Shown here in pieces: positions 1 through 8,154 of a stretch of 64,000 nucleotides of DNA (positions are counted from its first letter, which is position 1; the number at the start of each line of letters is the position of its first letter). Below the pieces are notes generated by a model that made no database searches, had not been told where the DNA came from, and was given only the letters and a program-made list of their open reading frames with translations. The position numbers were made by a program, and so were the translations under genes. This DNA is from Nocardia sp. NBC_01730 (GTDB taxonomy: Bacteria > Actinomycetota > Actinomycetes > Mycobacteriales > Mycobacteriaceae): assembly GCF_035920445.1 (NCBI RefSeq), contig NZ_CP109162.1, positions 682,001-746,000 on the forward strand, read 5' to 3'.

Positions 1-2
1 CA

Positions 3-251
3 CATGAGTTCGTCGATGCCATGAACGGTGGTGTTCCGTGCGCGGACCTGCTCTGCGCGGAGGACAAGCAGGTCGCGACCGAAGCGGCGCCCACCGACGT
101 ACCCGAGACGCCCAGGGAGAGGCCCGCGGACATGCCCGATGTCAGGGCGACCCTCGGCGCAGTCGATGTCGACCGTGGCAAGGGCACCTTCAACGTCACG
201 ATGTCCGTCGCCGGACACGACAGACCATCGAGTGCCGGTTGGTCAAGGTAA
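3..251 (+). CDS. C-terminal fragment of an unrecognised protein
   Basis: The frame is open to the left edge of the window and ends at a TGA at 249-251, so only about 82 C-terminal residues are visible. An internal ATG at 21 gives 76 residues, but codons before it are also open, so the gene probably begins outside the window. The visible part has a Cys pair (PCADLLCAED), a Pro/Glu-rich linker and the tail FNVTMSVAGHDRPSSAGWSR. No family was recognised. The 286 bases to the next feature show no convincing gene. Confidence 0.4.
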   Translation, partial: HEFVDAMNGGVPCADLLCAEDKQVATEAAPTDVPETPRERPADMPDVRATLGAVDVDRGKGTFNVTMSVAGHDRPSSAGWSR

Positions 252-537
252 ACCCTGTCCTGGATTTCGGATTCGGCCGGTAAAAATAGCTCGATCGGTC
301 GTATCGCGATGAGTTGGAAATATCAAGTGGCTGTAAAGTCTTCGCAATTTCATTGCGAAATCAGCCGCCGGGAAATATTTAAGAGCAATGGTCGAAAACG
401 TGCCTCTAGAGGCCAGTCGGGGGTTGGGCGCTCCGATTTCGTACCAACTCGGCGGTGGATTCCAGGTGAGTAAACATCAGGCAAACGATTTCCCGGAAGA
501 CTCGCATTCCGCTCATGTGGTGCGGGAAGATCAGCGG

Positions 538-651
538 GTGCGACTTGCCATAGTCGACGACGATGACGAGGTCGGCGATGCACTGGTCGAAGTGCTCACC
601 GACCAGGGGTTCCATGCGGAGCGCAAACGCCGGGGTTTCGGGTATCGGTGA
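538..651 (+). pseudogene. Response regulator reduced to its two ends by internal deletion
   Basis: A 37-codon frame starts at GTG 538. It begins like an OmpR-type receiver (VRLAIVDDDDEVGDALVEVL, with the acidic cluster after beta-1). After about 26 residues it jumps directly to ERKRRGFGYR and a stop, which resembles the final beta-hairpin of an OmpR winged-helix domain (usually RGxGYR). The phosphoacceptor Asp, the rest of the receiver and nearly all of the DNA-binding domain are missing. The junction stays in frame, so this looks like one internal deletion of about 570 bp. It lies 23 bp upstream of the sensor kinase, where its partner regulator belongs. Confidence 0.75.
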
Positions 652-674
652 GAACGATGAGTGCGGGGTGAGTT

Positions 675-2096
675 TTGCGACGACGGCTGCTGGTGATCCT
701 GCTGGTATTCGCGGGGCTGGCGGTGTTCGGATTCGCGGTGCCATTGGGAGCTGCCGTATCCACATCGCGTACTCAGCAACTGTGGTTCAGCCGCTACATG
801 GACGCCGAATGGTTCGCCGAGCTCGCCAGCCAGGCCATGGCGACCGGTGACCGGCAGTATCTGGATGCCGAGTTGCAGCGCCGCCACCGCCTATACGACG
901 AGAGCGTGCTTGTGGTCGACGCCGGCGGTGTCGTGTACGCCAACACCGGAGTGGACGCCGATGATCCAGAGACGGTCGGCCTACTGGCCGAGGCGCGCAG
1001 CAACCAGTATTCGACACAGCCGCCGCAGCGCCTGCTGACGTGGGATCCGAAGACGATGCTGATCGCCCGCCCGATCGGGGTCGGCATGGACATCGAGGGC
1101 GCGGTGCTGGTCGAGGCGTCGGCGCGGCGCGCGCAACAGGATGTCGCCGACCGGTGGTCGTTGATCGCGGTCGCTGCCTGGACGTCGTTGGCACTGTGCG
1201 CCGGTCTGGCGCTGGTGCTGAGCCGTTGGATTCTGCGTCCACTGGGGAGGTTGTCGCGGGCGGTTGTGGCGCTGACCGAAACTCTGCCGAGATCGGATGT
1301 GCGCACACCCCCCACATCGATGACGCCGAGGTATGGTGGGCCGCCGGAGATACGCGATCTGGCGGAGTCGTTCGACACGATGGCACAGACGGTATCCGAT
1401 TCCGTGGAGTCGCAGCGCCAGCTGGTCGCGGATACCTCGCATGCGATCCGGAATCCGCTGGCAGTGCTCTCCATTCGATTGGAGGCGCTGCATGCCGTGA
1501 TTCCGGCGAAGGCCGAGAATTCGTTCCGGCGGGCCAGTTCCCAGGTCGACCGCCTCGCCGCGATCCTCGACGGCCTGCTGCGGCTGGCAGCCGCGGAGAC
1601 GTCTGATGGCTTCAACCCGGTCCGTGCCGATGGGGATTGGCCGAGTCGCAGCAATGTGGGGCAGATCCTCGCGGAACAGGTAGAGGTATGGGAGGCGGCC
1701 TATGAGCGTGCCGGCATGAGCCTGTCCGCGAACACGCCGCCGCCGTCGGTCGTGGTGGCGGTGCCCGAGGATGCGATGGTGCGGATTCTCGATGTGGTGC
1801 TGAGCAATTCGTGCCGCTATGCCGGCGAGGGCGCCCGGACGTGGGTGTCGGTATGGGCGGATCCCGAGGGGGCGACCATATCGGTGTTCGACAACGGGGT
1901 CGGTGTCGCGGAAGACGAAATCGACAAACTCACCACCCGGTTCTTCCGTGGTAAGTCGGCGCTGCCGGGCGGGTCCGGACTCGGTCTGCCGATCGCGGCG
2001 GCCTTGGCGCAGCGGCATCAGGGGCGACTCACGGTTACGGCCGCGGTTCCGCATGGACTGCATGTGGTCATTTGGTTGCCGATGGTCCGGTTTTAG
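675..2096 (+). CDS. Sensor histidine kinase, orphaned
   Basis: A 473-residue membrane histidine kinase starting at TTG 675, preceded by a purine-rich GGGGTGAG; no better in-frame start is visible. Segments in order: transmembrane helix at about residues 5-27, extracytoplasmic sensor region of about 125 residues, second helix at about 158-183, HAMP-like linker, then a HisKA dimerisation domain with the H-box SHAIRNPLAVL (phosphoacceptor His256). The ATPase domain shows an N-box (VLSNSCRYAGEGA), G1 box (VFDNGVGV) and G2 box (GGSGLGLPIAAAL). The catalytic boxes are intact, so autophosphorylation should be possible. The adjacent response regulator is only a remnant, so the kinase either signals to an unlinked regulator or is decaying. 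The sensed signal is unknown. Confidence 0.9.
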   Translation: MRRRLLVILLVFAGLAVFGFAVPLGAAVSTSRTQQLWFSRYMDAEWFAELASQAMATGDRQYLDAELQRRHRLYDESVLVVDAGGVVYANTGVDADDPETVGLLAEARSNQYSTQPPQRLLTWDPKTMLIARPIGVGMDIEGAVLVEASARRAQQDVADRWSLIAVAAWTSLALCAGLALVLSRWILRPLGRLSRAVVALTETLPRSDVRTPPTSMTPRYGGPPEIRDLAESFDTMAQTVSDSVESQRQLVADTSHAIRNPLAVLSIRLEALHAVIPAKAENSFRRASSQVDRLAAILDGLLRLAAAETSDGFNPVRADGDWPSRSNVGQILAEQVEVWEAAYERAGMSLSANTPPPSVVVAVPEDAMVRILDVVLSNSCRYAGEGARTWVSVWADPEGATISVFDNGVGVAEDEIDKLTTRFFRGKSALPGGSGLGLPIAAALAQRHQGRLTVTAAVPHGLHVVIWLPMVRF

Positions 2097-2114
2097 GAAG
2101 CCGGGTGGCGGTGG

Positions 2115-2270
2115 TTGCGTCGATGGAACGGATCCATGTGGCTCGGCTGTGTTCGATGTGGAGCAGCACGAGCGCGGTGGCGACGATGGCTCCGGTTCTC
2201 CAGTGGTACAGGCTGATTCGACGCAGGGCTTTGAATGTGGTCTTCAACTCATCGTGTCTGGTTGGGTAGC
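2115..2270 (-). pseudogene. C-terminal remnant of an IS5/DDE_Tnp_4-type transposase
   Basis: The minus-strand translation reads ELKTTFKALRRISLYHWRTG followed by AIVATALVLLHIEH. This resembles the C-terminal end of actinobacterial DDE_Tnp_4 (IS5-like) transposases, from memory of the family. No upstream transposase sequence, catalytic residue or terminal inverted repeat was found, so this is a relic at most. Confidence 0.4.
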
Positions 2271-2777
2271 AAGGCGCAGCGCCACCTGATTGCCTTTGCC
2301 GCTGCGGACAGCGGGGTCCTGGTCGAGACCGGCGTCCTCCACCTCGATCAACCCGACGGCTCACCGGCGGGCGGATCGAGTCCGACCGTAAACCCGGCTT
2401 CCGCCTCAGCTACACCATCTACGACGTGGCGGGGACCGCACGCGCAGTCATCATCAAACACCAGCGTCGCCGACTCGTCGTGGGCGGTCACCGGCACCGG
2501 CGGATTCTTGTACGCCCGTTTCATCCTCGCGGTCGGAGGGCATCGGCTCGCATTCGAACCGGAAGTTCCTGCCGACCTGCGTCCGCTTCTGGGATTATGG
2601 CGTTTCCGCATCTGCCGCAGCAAGGGTGGAAGAATTTATTTACAGCCTTTTGAACATGCGCATTCGCTATCGCGACTCGGGGCACGCGCCGGATCCGATG
2701 GGAGAAATCTCAAGCGATCGTCAAATATGACGACTGGGCGTGACATTCTGTGGGTTTCCGTTGTCCGATCGGATACG

Positions 2778-2807
2778 TCGGCTCGGCTCGGCTCGGCTCG
2801 GCTCGGC
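2778..2807. repeat. Short tandem repeat, TCGGC x 6
   Basis: Six exact head-to-tail copies of the pentamer TCGGC, followed by a GC-rich stretch. It lies about 295 bp upstream of the ATG at 3103, outside any recognised gene, so copy-number change would not shift a reading frame. Confidence 0.9.
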
Positions 2808-3102
2808 GCCGGCTCCGGTGCCCGGGATGTGGCCCGGGGAAGGGAGAAAGGGGCTGATATTCATGCGGCGGCGGTCAGCAATCTGGTGGTGGGCCAGCGA
2901 AAATGCTCAGCGTGGTCCGAACCTTCGAGGGGTCTCAATCCGCCTCGGATTCGCCGCGATATCTCAAACGACTGTAAATTATGTGATCCAGGGATGTCAT
3001 CAGGCCTTTTCCGGGTTAGCCTGCCAGGGCCGTCGCAGGGAGGAAGACGGAAAAGAGCGTGATCCATGGGCTCTTGCCAATTCTCATCGGAAGGAATTCT
3101 CA

Positions 3103-3681
3103 ATGAAACGTACGATCGCGGCCGCCATGTTCGCGGGGGGCGTGCTGTCGATGCTCGTGTATACGGCGCCGGCCACAGCAGCGCCGTCCGCTGTGGAGAG
3201 CATCAGCTGCGCGGAGTATTCGAGCCAGAAGCTGAGTGACAGGGTGTCCACCATCAAGGATCTGCTGGCGGAACGGCCCGGGCACAAGTACGGGGCGAAG
3301 CCCACCACGGTTGTGCGCAAAGTCGACGCCGGCTGCAAGGTGGCCAAGAAGAGGAACGCGGGCGATACGGTGCGGGTCGCCAAGCTCGTGGATGAACTGA
3401 ACCGGGGCAACTCGTCCACCGACAGGCCGCCGTCCAGTGACTCCTCGCCGAGTGACACGTCGGCATCCGGTGACGCGAGCACCAAGTGCTCGGTGTGGTT
3501 GAAGATGAAGCGCCCGGAGCAGGCGGCGCTGTTGCAACAGCACCTGGTGCAGCCCGGTAGCAAATTCGACGGCCGGTTCAACACCGCGGCGGCACTGGTG
3601 GACGGTGAATGCAACAAACTCGGCGCCGGCGCGACGGTCGCGCAGGCGTACGACGCCGTGATGAAGAAATACGACAGGTAA
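3103..3681 (+). CDS. Secreted two-repeat cysteine protein, unknown function
   Basis: A 192-residue exported protein. ATG 3103 is preceded by a good ribosome-binding site (GGAAGGA at 3089-3095). Residues 1-27 form a signal peptide (MKRTIAAAMFAGGVLS, Ala-rich core, cleavage near ATAAPS). The mature part is two similar units of about 60 residues, each starting with Cys and carrying a second Cys about 43-46 residues later (VDAGCKVAKK and VDGECNKLGA). A Ser/Thr/Pro/Asp-rich linker (about residues 106-125) joins them. The paired cysteines suggest one disulfide per unit. The frame is open further upstream, but that part has no export signal and no ribosome-binding site. Probably co-transcribed with the lipoprotein gene 18 bp downstream. 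No family was recognised. Confidence 0.8.
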   Translation: MKRTIAAAMFAGGVLSMLVYTAPATAAPSAVESISCAEYSSQKLSDRVSTIKDLLAERPGHKYGAKPTTVVRKVDAGCKVAKKRNAGDTVRVAKLVDELNRGNSSTDRPPSSDSSPSDTSASGDASTKCSVWLKMKRPEQAALLQQHLVQPGSKFDGRFNTAAALVDGECNKLGAGATVAQAYDAVMKKYDR

Positions 3682-3699
3682 TCGGAAGGATTCGCATTC

Positions 3700-4137
3700 A
3701 TGCGTCATACTGTCACCATTCTCGCCGCCCTTGTCATCGGTATCGGAGCGCTGTCCGGATGCGGCCAGGACTCGCCGTCGTCCGGAAGTGGGAATTCGGC
3801 ATCGTCCGAGAGCGCCGGTTCGGATATCTCCGCATATTGCGCCGCGGTCAAGGATCTGGGCGATCTCACCGCGCAGCAGGGCTCGGATGAGCTTGTCATC
3901 AAGGCGCGGGAGATCGCCGAAGTCGCCCCCGCTGACATCAAAGCGGATTGGGAGACTTTCGCCGATTCTCACGAGGCCGCCCTCGATGCGCTGAACTTCG
4001 GTATCGACCCCTCTGATCCGTCATCGTCCCTCGAGCAGATGCAGAAGAAGCAGACCTCCGCTCAGGACAGCACCGCCAAAATGGCCCAGTCCGCGAAGAA
4101 CATCGGGGACCACATCACGAAGACCTGCGGCAAGTAG
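3700..4137 (+). CDS. Small lipoprotein, unknown function
   Basis: A 145-residue protein with an N-terminal signal and lipobox (IGALSGCGQD; lipidated Cys at about residue 21), a Ser/Gly linker, then a helical domain of about 110 residues with two cysteines (AYCAAVKDL and the C-terminal KTCGK). ATG 3700 is preceded by GGAAGGA. The gap to the upstream secreted-protein gene is 18 bp, so the two probably form an operon whose products sit at the outer face of the membrane. The domain organisation (lipid anchor, charged helices, Cys near both ends) is common in Nocardia and Mycobacterium lipoproteins without known function. Confidence 0.8.
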   Translation: MRHTVTILAALVIGIGALSGCGQDSPSSGSGNSASSESAGSDISAYCAAVKDLGDLTAQQGSDELVIKAREIAEVAPADIKADWETFADSHEAALDALNFGIDPSDPSSSLEQMQKKQTSAQDSTAKMAQSAKNIGDHITKTCGK

Positions 4138-4148
4138 TAATGCAATAT

Positions 4149-4180
4149 CACGCGTTCCGAGCCACGGGCTCGGGCGCGTG
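4149..4180 (+). terminator. Strong hairpin after the lipoprotein gene
   Basis: Nested arms CACGCG...CGCGTG and CCGAGCC...GGCTCGG pair around a 3-base loop, starting 12 bp after the stop codon at 4137. There is no run of T after the stem, as is usual for actinobacterial terminators, so this is inferred from stem strength and position. Confidence 0.6.
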
Positions 4181-4400
4181 AGTTCATGCAGGGACGTCTG
4201 CCGGGTCTCGACGCAGATCGGATGGACACGGCCGAACACACCGGTAGGTTTGCCCCGGACGGCATGCAGCGGCTGCTGCGCAAGGCGGACCGAAACGTCG
4301 ACGGTGTTCGTGACAGCGTGCGCACGTGCGTGTTTGGCAAATAGCGCGGCGGTGTGGGGCAGGTCGTATTTGTCGCACGGTGCCCGCGCCCGCTGGGCGA
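4180..4400 (-). pseudogene. C-terminal remnant of a second fatty acid desaturase
   Basis: The minus-strand translation contains APCDKYDLPHTAALFAKHAR, closely matching CDKYDIPYTTGSLPKQFWL near the end of the intact desaturase on the plus strand just downstream. The similarity then fades (TNTVDVSVRLAQQ). The His-box core is absent. This looks like the tail of a former paralogue in inverted orientation. The remaining sequence to 4690 shows no gene and presumably holds the promoter of the next gene. Confidence 0.55.
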
Positions 4401-4690
4401 TACCGGGGTGGCGATAACGACTGCATCGGCCAGAATCGGCCGACTGCCTGCGCTGGCAATTACGAGATCGCAATGCTGCTGCGTGAGCTCGACTCCACGG
4501 AGGCTCTCGTCCTGGGTGCGCGCTCCGTAGCGTGCTACGCCGAAAAGGCTCTCCCGGATTTCGGCGGAGGTATTTCTCAGGTGCGTGTAAAAGATCTCCA
4601 GCCGACTTGCTCGGTGTCGGTGAGTGGTCGATGCTGGATCAAGTTTATGGGTATTCAAATGCTTTGTAAGAGAGCCGAACAAGGACACTC

Positions 4691-6970
4691 GTGGCGATAA
4701 CCGATATCAAGACGTTTGCTCACCTGGCCGAGTCGGATGTCGAATCTTTTGCCGCCGAGCTGGATGCGGTCCGTCGAGACGTCGAACGATCGCTCGGGGC
4801 GCAGGACGCCGCCTACGTAACGCGCGTCATCAAGGCGCAGCGGATCCTCGAAGTGGCTGCACGTGCCATGCTTTCCGCGAGCAAGCGCAGACCGGCATGG
4901 CTGGTGGGCACAGCGCTGCTGGCCGTTGCCAAGATCATCGAGATGATGGAGCTAGGGCACAATATCAGCCACGGCCAGTGGGACTGGATGAACGATCCGG
5001 AAATCCATTCCAGCTCATGGGAGTGGGATTTTGCCAGCCCTTCGTCGCAATGGAAGAATGCACACAATCACATCCATCACAAGTACACCAATGTGTACGG
5101 CATGGATGAAGATCTGGGTTTCGCTGTCCTGCGAATGACCCGCGACGAACCATGGCGCCCGGTTCATCTCGTCCAACCTGTGACGGCTATAGGCATCGCA
5201 GCATTCCTCGAATGGGCGATCGCCGTGCACGACTGGGCTATCACCCGAAGACTCTCCGACACGCCAGGCCGACATCAGCTGTCGACACCGAACAGGGAGC
5301 TGGCGCGGAAGTTCGGCCGTCAGATCGGTAAAGATCTACTGATCTATCCCGCGCTGACGGGTAGGGCCTTCCGGCGCACGCTCTCGGCCAACGCGGCGGC
5401 GCTTCTGGCCCGGAATCTGTGGTCCTTTGTAGTGATCATGTGCGGCCACTTCCCCGACGGAGCCGAGAAATTCACGTCCGGAGAGCTCGTGGGCGAGACT
5501 CGCGGCCAGTGGTATCTACGGCAGTTGCTCGGGACCGCGAACTTCGAGGCCGGGCCGGCGCTGGCGTTCATGAGCGGAAACCTATGCTACCAAATCGAGC
5601 ATCACTTGTTCCTCGACCTGCCCAGCAATCGCTACGCCGAGATCGCCGATCGTGTTCGCGCGCTGTGCGACAAGTACGACATTCCCTATACGACCGGCTC
5701 ACTGCCCAAACAGTTCTGGCTGACCTCCCGCACCATCTACAAGCTCGCGCTGCCGGACCGGTTCCTACGTCGCACCTCCGACGACGCACCGGAGACGAGC
5801 TCGGAACGAAAATTCCTCGCGTTCTCGCTCCCTTCGACGCGGGATGTGTCCGGCTGGCACGGGTCCGACCGATCGTCGGCGAGCGGCACGGTCTTCGAAC
5901 CGCCCTGGCAGCGGCCCGTTCATCGCAGCGGCATGCGGAGCAGGACCGGTTCGGCTGGCACTGGATCAAGTCGGCCGTGGGCCTGCATTGACCGAACAGC
6001 GGAAGGTAAGTCATTGACTCAGCAAGGTCCGGTGGTGCGGATTGTCGCCGGAGTGGCCGGTCGCAGCCTCAGCTTGATGGCGGGGATGACCATCGGTGCA
6101 GTGGATGCCCTCGCTGCCCGGCGAGTGCAGGGCAGTCGGCAAGAGTTGGCGGTCGCCCCGTTGCAGCCGGTTGTGGTAGGTGTGAGCGGAGGCGCGATCG
6201 GCGGTGCGGCAGCGGCTCTGGGTATGACTCGCGACGAGGCACGGCGGATTGCGGTCGATTACCCCGAAGAGAATGTGCTGGGCAAGAAAAGCTTTCGTGC
6301 GCTGCTGACACGGCGTGCGCTATACCCCGAAGCTCGAGTTCGCGAACTCGCCTATGCCGTCGTCGGCGACCGCACATTCGCCGACTTCGCTCTCACATCG
6401 CAGCCGCCCGGACTGCGACCGCATGAGACGGCATCGTCGTTGATCATTCCCGTCTACTCGGCAAAACACGGCACACTGCTGCTGCCGCGCGACCTACCGA
6501 CGTTGGGCCTGACCGACCTGCCGGTTGCCGACGTGCTGGTTGCTGCGACTCGCATCCCGGGAGCTCTGCCCGCGGCCGCGGGGCTCGAGGACGTCTTCGA
6601 CGGCGGTTGCCAGTACCGCGTTCCGCACGAAGTCTTCTCCCCGCATCCCGCATTGGTTATGGACCTCTACGGACCGCAACCATACAACAGCCGGGGTGGA
6701 TTGATCTTTCCGCTCCTCCACCCGTCCCTGCCTCCGATTCCCAATCGCCCGCGCCCGTTCCATGACAGGTCCTTGCGCGAGTCGACCATTTTCGCCCACC
6801 AACCGTACGGCTCCGCACTCCAGGCCACCGCGCGGCAGCCGGGACAACTCTTCGACTGTGGTTACGAGATCGCGACGTCCTGGATTGATTCCCGGACCGA
6901 TGAGCAACTTCGCAACGTAGTCGGCTCGCATGTTTTCGGTCTGCCGGATGAAACTGTCGCGGCCAGTTGA
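4691..6970 (+). CDS. Fatty acid desaturase reading in frame into a patatin-like lipase domain
   Basis: One open frame of 759 codons from GTG 4691 (AAGGA upstream). Residues 1 to about 375 are a membrane di-iron fatty acid desaturase with three His boxes: HNISH (H90, H94), HNHIHH (125-130) and QIEHH (301-305). Residues about 442-759 form a patatin-like phospholipase domain with nucleophile motif GVSGG (S499) and catalytic DGG (D637). The usual N-terminal GGGxRG oxyanion motif is not clear. The linker at about 376-441 looks untranslated-like. In the +1 frame the same DNA gives GERHGLRTALAAARSSQRH and a stop at 5989-5991, which fits a normal desaturase C-terminus. A TTG at 6014 with GGAAGG just upstream could start a separate patatin gene. 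Either a real fusion or two genes joined by a frameshift near 5810-5820; I favour two genes. Both act on membrane acyl lipids. Confidence 0.75.
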   Translation: MAITDIKTFAHLAESDVESFAAELDAVRRDVERSLGAQDAAYVTRVIKAQRILEVAARAMLSASKRRPAWLVGTALLAVAKIIEMMELGHNISHGQWDWMNDPEIHSSSWEWDFASPSSQWKNAHNHIHHKYTNVYGMDEDLGFAVLRMTRDEPWRPVHLVQPVTAIGIAAFLEWAIAVHDWAITRRLSDTPGRHQLSTPNRELARKFGRQIGKDLLIYPALTGRAFRRTLSANAAALLARNLWSFVVIMCGHFPDGAEKFTSGELVGETRGQWYLRQLLGTANFEAGPALAFMSGNLCYQIEHHLFLDLPSNRYAEIADRVRALCDKYDIPYTTGSLPKQFWLTSRTIYKLALPDRFLRRTSDDAPETSSERKFLAFSLPSTRDVSGWHGSDRSSASGTVFEPPWQRPVHRSGMRSRTGSAGTGSSRPWACIDRTAEGKSLTQQGPVVRIVAGVAGRSLSLMAGMTIGAVDALAARRVQGSRQELAVAPLQPVVVGVSGGAIGGAAAALGMTRDEARRIAVDYPEENVLGKKSFRALLTRRALYPEARVRELAYAVVGDRTFADFALTSQPPGLRPHETASSLIIPVYSAKHGTLLLPRDLPTLGLTDLPVADVLVAATRIPGALPAAAGLEDVFDGGCQYRVPHEVFSPHPALVMDLYGPQPYNSRGGLIFPLLHPSLPPIPNRPRPFHDRSLRESTIFAHQPYGSALQATARQPGQLFDCGYEIATSWIDSRTDEQLRNVVGSHVFGLPDETVAAS

Positions 6971-7042
6971 ATCCAGCCCATCGGGGCGGACCGGTCACCG
7001 GTAGATCGAGTTCGGCTCGAGCAGATAATCAGGAGCGAATAC

Positions 7043-7851
7043 ATGAAACGCCGGGCGGTTTTGAGCGTGGCTGGTGTGTCCGCGATGGCTGCCGTCGTCG
7101 CGGGGTGCTGCATGGAGCCGGCTCAGGGATCGTCCCTACGTTGCCCGCTGCGCCGTTGCCGGTCGACGGGCGCGAGCCGTTGACTGCCGCCGGTCCCGGC
7201 GAGAAATGGGACATCCACGGCAACGCGCAACGGTTTACCGGCAACACCTTCGCATCACCGATTCCGCGAAACTCGGCGTTCCTCCGCGCTCAGATTCGGG
7301 CGCAGGATCGGTTGCGGGCCAGCCGATTCGCCCGGCATTACGTTCTCACTCCGCACGACAGCTTCCACATGACAGTGCTCGACGGCGTCAACCAAAACCA
7401 ACTGGGTACGGCCGTCTGGCCGACGTGGATGGCACGCGCGACGTCGACGGTTGACACGAGTATCCCGTTTCTGCGGCGCCTCGAGTCCGCGCGGCTGGAC
7501 GTTCCGCGCACCGTGACGATGCGAGCCGACGGTCTGCGCGACATGGCCACGGGATTCATCGTGGCTCTCGCACCGATCGACATCACCACCGCCGATGCAC
7601 TGAACCGGTTCCGGAACCAGGTCACCGATCTGCTTGGGCTCAGCCGCACAGGATTCGGCGCCTACCGCTTTCATTCGACAATGGGCTATCGGCTGGTGAA
7701 GCCGCTGCCGTCCGAACTCGACGAAGTACACGCACTGCAGAACGAGATATCCGAATACTTCACGGGAGACGCCGGCACCGTGACCGTGGACCCGATCGCG
7801 TTCAACATCTTCGACGACATGCTCGCCTTCCCGCAACTGAAAGTGCTGTAG
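7043..7851 (+). CDS. 2H-phosphoesterase-like (DUF1868-type) lipoprotein with an apparent frameshift
   Basis: The likely start is ATG 7043 (AGGAGCGA upstream), which encodes a lipoprotein signal (MKRRAVLSVAGVSAMAAVVA, lipobox VAGC). This frame soon loses protein-like character. The conserved body lies in another frame from about 7125 to the stop at 7849-7851; that frame is also open from 6967, but its N-terminal part looks random. A single indel at about 7110-7150 would join the two. The body has the paired motifs FHMTV and FHSTM, about 103 residues apart, matching the two HxT/Sx motifs of the 2H phosphoesterase superfamily. The chemistry for this subgroup is not established. It follows the patatin domain by about 70 bp. 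Confidence 0.65.
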
Positions 7852-8154
7852 ACGCTATACGGTCTGATGCATTCGGTCAGTTCGATGCTTCGGTGATCAA
7901 CGCTGCGCACGAGTCCGGGCTTTCACGCCCGCCGACTGAGAGATGCCAGTGTTCCAGGACGGTGCGGCGTTGCCGGATAACGACCACCACCACGAGGGTG
8001 CCACCGAGTATCAAGGGCACCGCACTCCCGCTTTCGAGTCCAACATGTCCTCACCTTCACCGACTGTATACATCACGGCCGACATGACCGCGGTTCAATC
8101 CGGAAATTCGACGTTGCCCCATAATGTCAGTGGAAAGGCCGGATTCAGGTTCTG
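7852..8154. other. Intergenic stretch, no gene supported
   Basis: Convergent intergenic region between the 2H-phosphoesterase-like gene and the HAD/PlsC gene. The minus strand has a short hydrophobic run (AVPLILGGTLVVVVVI at about 7975-8025) continuing to a stop near 7890, but there is no start codon or ribosome-binding site. I treat it as a possible membrane-gene relic only. Confidence 0.4.

Larger units (their letters stand above)
2097..3102. other. Non-coding or degraded stretch between kinase and secreted-protein genes
   Basis: No intact gene is visible. It contains the transposase tail at about 2115-2270 (listed separately). At about 2350-2640 on the plus strand, protein-like runs (for example GFRLSYTIYDVAGTARAVII, then FLYARFILAVGGHRLAFEPE in another frame) suggest a frameshifted remnant that could not be identified. 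A six-copy pentanucleotide repeat lies at 2778-2807. The last 250 bases are probably the leader and promoter of the gene starting at 3103. Confidence 0.5.
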
